Assembly (NCBI GenBank): GCA_035560815.1
Contig: DATMYR010000086.1
Coordinates: 28,502-92,501 of the forward strand
Origin: UBA5314 sp035560815
GTDB lineage: Bacteria > Bacillota > Syntrophomonadia > Syntrophomonadales > Syntrophomonadaceae
DNA: 64,000 bases
Direction: 5' to 3'
A model generated the notes under the pieces. It was not told the origin of the DNA. It was given only the letters and a program-made list of their open reading frames with translations, and did no database searches. Of the stretch, positions 59,926 through 64,000 are shown piece after piece; within the stretch, counting starts at the first letter, position 1; every line of letters begins with the position of its first letter. The position numbers and the translations under genes are program-made.

Positions 59926-60100
59926 TTATTTTGAGTGGCAGATACCCCCAAAAAGGGAAAAGGAAAGAACTGCCTCACCTATCTATCCGGCAATTCAGGA
60001 CAGTCTGCTGCTTGATAGGAAGCTGTCCGCACAAGATTTCCATTGGCCAGCTCGCATCCTTATGCGTCAGGGATGAAAGCTATTTTTTACACTAAGCTTT

Positions 60101-60136
60101 CTAAAGAAAAAGGCCCGGCGAACTATACACCGGGCG
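60101..60136 (-). terminator. Intrinsic terminator after the carbonic anhydrase gene
   Basis: On the minus strand GCCCGG/CCGGGC pair around an 11-base loop and are followed by CTTTTTCTTT, about 90 bases beyond the stop. Confidence 0.8.
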
Positions 60137-60227
60137 CTGCTTCATTCATCCCTATGCTCTCTCCTAACTTCCAGAGGTTCTCGAAAACACTCTGATAGCA
60201 TCCCTTATTATCTGGATTATCCTGATG

Positions 60228-60974
60228 TTATTTTTTCTCGGGGAAAAACACAACTTCCCCGGTATCAAGGTGGTATTTCCCACTGATTACTTTTACCTTA
60301 TTGGCTTTTAGAAGGCTTTTGATTTCCGCACTTTTCTCTAACTCCGCCACCGAAGACGCAATATTTTCGTCCTCCACTTTTTGGTAGAGGGCCTCCCCTT
60401 TAACGCCACTGGCTTTGCTCTTCTCCACTAGAGGTTTGATTTTGGCCACAATGGACGCGATGCTCCCCTTAGCCTCTCCACCGTCCACGCTGGCTTTCAC
60501 TGCTCCACAGCTGCTATGCCCCAACACCACGATCAAGGTGGCCCCCAGGTGCTCAACCCCATATTCAATACTGCCCAGGGTTATAGGATCTATCACGTTG
60601 CCTGCTACCCGTACTACGAACAAATCCCCCAATCCCTGGTCAAAGATCAACTCGGGGGGAACCCGGGAATCGGAACAAGCCAAGATAACTGCCAGGGGCT
60701 TTTGTCCTTTTACCAGTTCGGAACGCCGCTCCTGGGTAAGATTTTTCGGGAGGATTGCTCCGGATAGAAAACGTTTATTCCCGTCTATCAGTAGTTGTTG
60801 CGCTTGTTGCGCTGTAAGGGTATCCGGCCTCTGATAGACAGCCGGTTTTACGACGTTTGCCGTTTTATCGCTGGCAACTGGTGTGCTAACAGGTTTTTTT
60901 GTCATACATCCCGGCACCAGTAAAGCGAGGGATAACATGATCAAAAAAACAAAGGGCAAAGCAGGTCTTTTCAT
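60228..60974 (-). CDS. Beta-class carbonic anhydrase, probable lipoprotein
   Basis: 248 residues from the ATG at 60974 with GGGAGG 11 bases upstream. Hydrates CO2 to bicarbonate. Zinc ligands are in LACSDSRVPPELIF (CxDxR) near residue 102 and LGHSSCGAVKAS (HxxC) near 158. The N-terminus is a signal peptide ending LLVPGCMTKK, a lipobox-like Cys, so the enzyme is probably exported and attached to the outer face of the membrane, unusual for this mostly cytoplasmic class in Gram-positive bacteria. Confidence 0.9.
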   Translation of the reverse strand: MKRPALPFVFLIMLSLALLVPGCMTKKPVSTPVASDKTANVVKPAVYQRPDTLTAQQAQQLLIDGNKRFLSGAILPKNLTQERRSELVKGQKPLAVILACSDSRVPPELIFDQGLGDLFVVRVAGNVIDPITLGSIEYGVEHLGATLIVVLGHSSCGAVKASVDGGEAKGSIASIVAKIKPLVEKSKASGVKGEALYQKVEDENIASSVAELEKSAEIKSLLKANKVKVISGKYHLDTGEVVFFPEKK

Positions 60975-61089
60975 TAGATACAGCACCTCCCAATAATTGT
61001 TATTATAGGGATTCTGTGGAATGTGTTAAATTCCTGCTTTTGTTCGCATACGTTTTAGAATTCGGCTTTCCTCTGTAAGACGCATCATG

Positions 61090-61118
61090 AAAAAGCCTCC
61101 CAGATTATCTGAGAGGCT
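61090..61118 (-). terminator. Intrinsic terminator after glnS
   Basis: On the minus strand AGCCTC-CAGAT/ATCTG-GAGGCT forms a long stem with one central mismatch and is followed by TTTTT, about 70 bases beyond the glnS stop. Confidence 0.85.
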
Positions 61119-61187
61119 GTGTACCTTTTTCCATTGTTCTCCAAGCGTCTTCCAAGATTGTGGTAAAAGGATGCTTGTTCCGTCCTC

Positions 61188-62954
61188 CTATTTCCCCTTC
61201 TGCTGGCGCGCCCAGCTGTCCCGCAGGGATACGATGCGGTTGAACACCGGCTTGCCCGGCTGGCTGTCGATGGGATCCAAGTAGAAGTAGCCCTGTCTTA
61301 GAAACTGGAAGCGGCTTCCCGCAGGCGGATCAGCTAATCCCGGCTCCACCAGGCAGGATTCCAAAAGCTCCAGAGAAGCGGGATTCACTTTGCTCCGGAA
61401 ATCCCCTTCTTCATCATCCGGATTTTCCCCCAGGAAAAGATGGTCATAGAGTCGAACCACGGCCGGTACTGCATGCGAAGCCGCCACCCAGTGTGACGTT
61501 CCCTTAACTTTCCTGCCGCTGGTGGCACCTCCGCTGTGAGAATCCGGGTCATAGCTGCAGATGAGTTCCAGCACTTCCCCGCTGTCAGGATCTTTTATAA
61601 CCTGGTCGCAGCGAATAATGTAGGCGCTTTTCAAACGAATTTCTCCCCCGGGACGAAGACGGAAGAACTTCTTGGGGGGGTCTTCCATAAAATCTTCCTG
61701 CTCAATATATATAACCCGAGAAAACGGAATCTTCCTGGTGCCCATACTCGGATTTTCCGGGTTGTTATCGGTTTCCAGCCATTCCACCTGGTCTTCCGGG
61801 TAGTTTTCAATAACCACCTTGAGAGGCCGCAGCACAGCCATCACCCGAGAGGCTCTCATATTCAAGTCTTCCCGGATACAGTGCTCTAATAATGCTATAT
61901 CAACAGTGCTGTTGCGCTTGGCTACCCCTATACGTTCACAAAAATCACGTATGGACTCGGGTGTATACCCTCTACGCCGCAAACCTGATATGGTAGGCAT
62001 GCGGGGGTCATCCCAGCCGTTCACAATCTCTTCCTCCACCAGAACTCTCAATTTTCGCTTGCTCATCACCGTATGGCTGAGATTCAAGCGAGCGAATTCT
62101 ATTTGCTGGGGGCGGCTCTCTACCGCTCGGGGATAAGCTTCCCGGGGCAGAGCGTCCAGAGCCCAGTCATAGAGAGGTCGATGGTCGGCAAATTCCAGTG
62201 TGCAGATGGAATGGGTAATATTCTCAAAAGCATCGGAGAGGGGATGCGCATAATCATACATGGGGTAAATGCACCAATCGTCACCAGTACGATGATGGGT
62301 GGCGCGCAAAATGCGGTATAAAACCGGATCCCGCATATTGAGATTAGGGGAAGCCATATCAATTTTAGCGCGTAATACCCGCGCTCCGTCTTCAAACTCC
62401 CCTTCCCGCATACGGCAAAACAGATCCAGGTTCTCCTCCATAGAACGCTGCCGGAAAGGACTTTCTTTTCCCGGTTCGGTAAGGGTGCCGCGGTACTCCC
62501 TGATTTCCTGGGCGTTCAGATCGCAGACATAAGCCTTCCCGGCTTTGATCAGCTGTACAGCATACTGGTAAAGCGCTTCAAAATAGTCCGATGCGTAAAA
62601 CATGCGCTTATCCCAGTCGAAGCCCAACCAGTGGACATCGTCCTGAATAGACTCAACATATTCCGTATCCTCTTTACTGGGGTTGGTATCATCAAAACGC
62701 AGGTTGCATAACCCCCCATTGGCCTGAGCCAGCCCAAAATTTAGGCATATGGATTTGGCATGGCCGATATGCAGATAGCCGTTGGGCTCGGGTGGAAAGC
62801 GAGTGTGCACCTGGCTTCCGTTTTTTCCGGCATCAATATCCTCAATGATGATATTTTGAATAAAATTGACCGGCTTTTGGTTCTCCTCCAGGTTTATGTT
62901 TTCCTCAGCCACTTTTGTTGTTTCATCCTTGACATCGGGGTCTGCATGTACCAT
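61188..62954 (-). CDS. glnS: Glutaminyl-tRNA synthetase
   Basis: 588 residues. Class I synthetase: RFPPEPNGYLHIGHAKSI near residue 53 (HIGH) and TVMSKRKLRVLVEE near 300 (KMSKS type). The C-terminal anticodon-binding beta-barrels are present (IPFSRVIYIEQEDF, KVKGTSHWVAASHA). This is true GlnRS rather than GluRS. Many Firmicutes make Gln-tRNA through GluRS and GatCAB instead, so the gene may have entered by transfer. A GGAGG precedes the ATG. It stands alone with its own terminator. Confidence 0.96.
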   Translation of the reverse strand: MVHADPDVKDETTKVAEENINLEENQKPVNFIQNIIIEDIDAGKNGSQVHTRFPPEPNGYLHIGHAKSICLNFGLAQANGGLCNLRFDDTNPSKEDTEYVESIQDDVHWLGFDWDKRMFYASDYFEALYQYAVQLIKAGKAYVCDLNAQEIREYRGTLTEPGKESPFRQRSMEENLDLFCRMREGEFEDGARVLRAKIDMASPNLNMRDPVLYRILRATHHRTGDDWCIYPMYDYAHPLSDAFENITHSICTLEFADHRPLYDWALDALPREAYPRAVESRPQQIEFARLNLSHTVMSKRKLRVLVEEEIVNGWDDPRMPTISGLRRRGYTPESIRDFCERIGVAKRNSTVDIALLEHCIREDLNMRASRVMAVLRPLKVVIENYPEDQVEWLETDNNPENPSMGTRKIPFSRVIYIEQEDFMEDPPKKFFRLRPGGEIRLKSAYIIRCDQVIKDPDSGEVLELICSYDPDSHSGGATSGRKVKGTSHWVAASHAVPAVVRLYDHLFLGENPDDEEGDFRSKVNPASLELLESCLVEPGLADPPAGSRFQFLRQGYFYLDPIDSQPGKPVFNRIVSLRDSWARQQKGK

Positions 62955-63162
62955 CAGGTATGTTCCTCCTTAGACCAGACTCTCCTGCCCATTCAGCAGG
63001 AATATCTATTATTTATCATTCGCCAAGCTTCCCTAGTTTAGAACATCAAATGCTTGTTCCACAAAACCGGGTAGAATTCCTCTTTACTCCTGCAATTCCA
63101 GGTCTGTTCCTTTACTCTCTCCTTCTTCTGTCATGATCTCCCTTATCTCAATTTGGCTGGAA

Positions 63163-63684
63163 TCAGCTGGTTTTCAGCCAATCCTCTATGGTCTTCAAGC
63201 TTGTGCTTCCCGACCAGCCCAGGAAAGAGTGCTCAACAGCCCCCTGGGAGTTAATAAGATAATCGGCCGGAATCCCCTGTATCTTGTACAGACGATTGGC
63301 ATTCATTTGACTATCCACCAGCACCGTAGCCTGAATCTTGTTTTTATTCATAAAGTTCTTCAGTTCTTCGGGAGTATCGGTGCTTACGATGACCAATTGA
63401 AATTTGTATTGACTCTGCCATTCTGCAATCCGGGGCTGCAACTGCAGCACCTCACTCACGCAGGAAGGTCAAGTAACGGAAAAAAACACTAAAGCCACCT
63501 TGTGATTTTTAAAATCTGCTGGGAAGGCAACCTGGCCGCCATTAATGTCGGGCAGGGTAAAGGCCGGCGCACTTTCGTCGGCAGTTCCGGAGTTCCCCGG
63601 ACCCGGTGATGGAGCACATCCTGCCGCTGCGGCCAGGATCACGAGTAGTAAAATCATGATCTTTATCCATTGTGCGATTTTCAT
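63163..63684 (-). CDS. TlpA/ResA-like thioredoxin lipoprotein, probable selenoprotein (in-frame UGA)
   Basis: 173 residues if the UGA at 63469-63471 is read as selenocysteine. The signal peptide ends LAAAAGC, a clear lipobox. The thioredoxin fold follows: APAFTLPDINGGQVAFP, then ALVFFSVT-U-PSC, where U takes the first place of the CxxC motif, and later the cis-Pro loop IQGIPADYLINSQG. The frame and the family sequence continue across the UGA without a shift. A stem-loop with a G in its 4-base loop starts 21 bases after the UGA. GGAGG is eight bases before the ATG. It probably acts in disulfide reduction outside the membrane. No sel genes are in the window. Confidence 0.85.
63432..63451 (-). 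promoter_or_regulatory. Bacterial SECIS-like stem-loop
   Basis: On the minus strand GCTGC-AGTT-GCAGC (core 63435-63448) forms a 5-bp stem with a 4-base loop, and two more G-C pairs add below a mismatch. The stem starts 21 bases after the UGA and the loop 26 bases after it, with G second in the loop, inside the distance known for bacterial SECIS elements (loop about 16-37 bases from the UGA). Confidence 0.7.
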
Positions 63685-63708
63685 CTTCCATCCCTCCTAA
63701 GGTTAGGG

Positions 63709-63817
63709 GACACACCTTCCCTCTGGTTTTTCCTAGTCCAATTGGTGTATCCATACTTTGAGTTATTTTCATATTAACGCAATGTTTATTACCTGCGGTA
63801 AGGAATGTCCCCTTGAT
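63709..63817. repeat. 109-bp direct repeat, unit 1
   Basis: Begins GACACACCTTCCCTCTGG and ends AAGGAATGTCCCCTTGAT; unit 2 lies 74 bases further on. The two differ at about seven positions. The outer ends GGGGACA and TGTCCCC are inverted copies, as in a small MITE or REP unit. Unit 1 begins 24 bases upstream of the selenoprotein gene and may hold its promoter. Confidence 0.8.
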
Positions 63818-63891
63818 GCTCTCTGCGCTCGCATGGATGTAAGAGCTTCTCGTCTATGGCCCCACTGTAAAGGGGTGCTCCTCCGTATGTA

Positions 63892-64000
63892 GACACACCT
63901 TCCCTCTGGTTTTGTCTAATCCAATTGGTGTATCCATACTTTGAGTTATTCTCATATTAACGTAATGTTAATTACCTGCGGTAAGGAATGTCCCCTTGAT
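63892..64000. repeat. 109-bp direct repeat, unit 2
   Basis: Same length and about 93-94 percent identical to unit 1. It runs to the last base of the window, so further units may follow. The 74 bases between the two units hold no gene. Confidence 0.8.

Noticed and set aside
63469..63471. UGA as an ordinary nonsense mutation or frameshift making a pseudogene
   Set aside because: Both sides are in the same frame, the UGA is exactly at the redox Cys, the downstream part is intact and a SECIS-like hairpin follows.

Overview
The window is a gene-dense stretch of a Gram-positive bacterial chromosome, most likely a spore-forming Clostridia/Firmicutes lineage. The evidence is the Bacillus-type gene order around spo0F-fba-tal-glpX-rho, around ywlE-rpiB-glyA, and around rpoE-like/pyrG, plus strong GGAGG ribosome sites, many TTG/GTG starts, an S-layer (SLH) surface protein and a selenoprotein. 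Composition and content would fit an anaerobe of the Syntrophomonas/Peptococcaceae kind, but the exact taxon is inference. No rRNA, tRNA, CRISPR array or prophage was seen.

Positions 1-16.8k (all minus strand): a partial YwmB-like gene; two small membrane-protein genes; the complete F1Fo ATP synthase operon (atpZ-B-E-F-H-A-G-D-C) with a hairpin between atpE and atpF; then MazG-like, dCMP deaminase, glyA, rpiB, ywlE, ywlC (Sua5), prmC, prfA, a DUF1385 membrane protein, rpmE (with its own promoter) and a YhaM-like exoribonuclease.

Positions 16.8k-34k (minus strand): a REP/MITE-like inverted-repeat element abutting a radical SAM gene; a LysM-M23 envelope peptidase; rho (probable CTG start, with a leader ORF); glpX-fsa-fba-spo0F; a Yip1-domain protein; sppA, a divergent alanine-racemase homologue and a FemAB-like transferase in a tightly packed unit; an unexplained structured intergenic region; pyrG; a UPF0173 hydrolase coupled to a small RNA-polymerase-delta-like protein; and argS.

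Positions 32.8k-46.5k (minus strand) are the most distinctive block: a GAF/HD-GYP signalling protein, a 2542-residue secreted IPT/TIG-repeat protein with a large internal tandem duplication, a secreted 559-residue protein of unknown function, an SLH-anchored protein and an M1 peptidase. This looks like a cell-surface assembly module that may be linked to cyclic-di-GMP signalling.

Positions 46.5k-64k mix both strands: a cyclophilin behind a MITE-like element; a WalJ-like hydrolase; a translationally coupled GT4 glycosyltransferase/LmbE deacetylase pair; an ankyrin membrane protein; a HlyD-ABC-ABC-permease-TetR efflux operon; cardiolipin synthase; a small Xre regulator; a membrane metallophosphoesterase whose stop codon lies in a second copy of the MITE; a lipoprotein beta-carbonic anhydrase; glutaminyl-tRNA synthetase; and a TlpA/ResA-like thioredoxin lipoprotein with an in-frame UGA at the first position of the CxxC motif, followed by a SECIS-like stem-loop (probable selenoprotein). 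The window ends in tandem copies of a 109-bp repeat.
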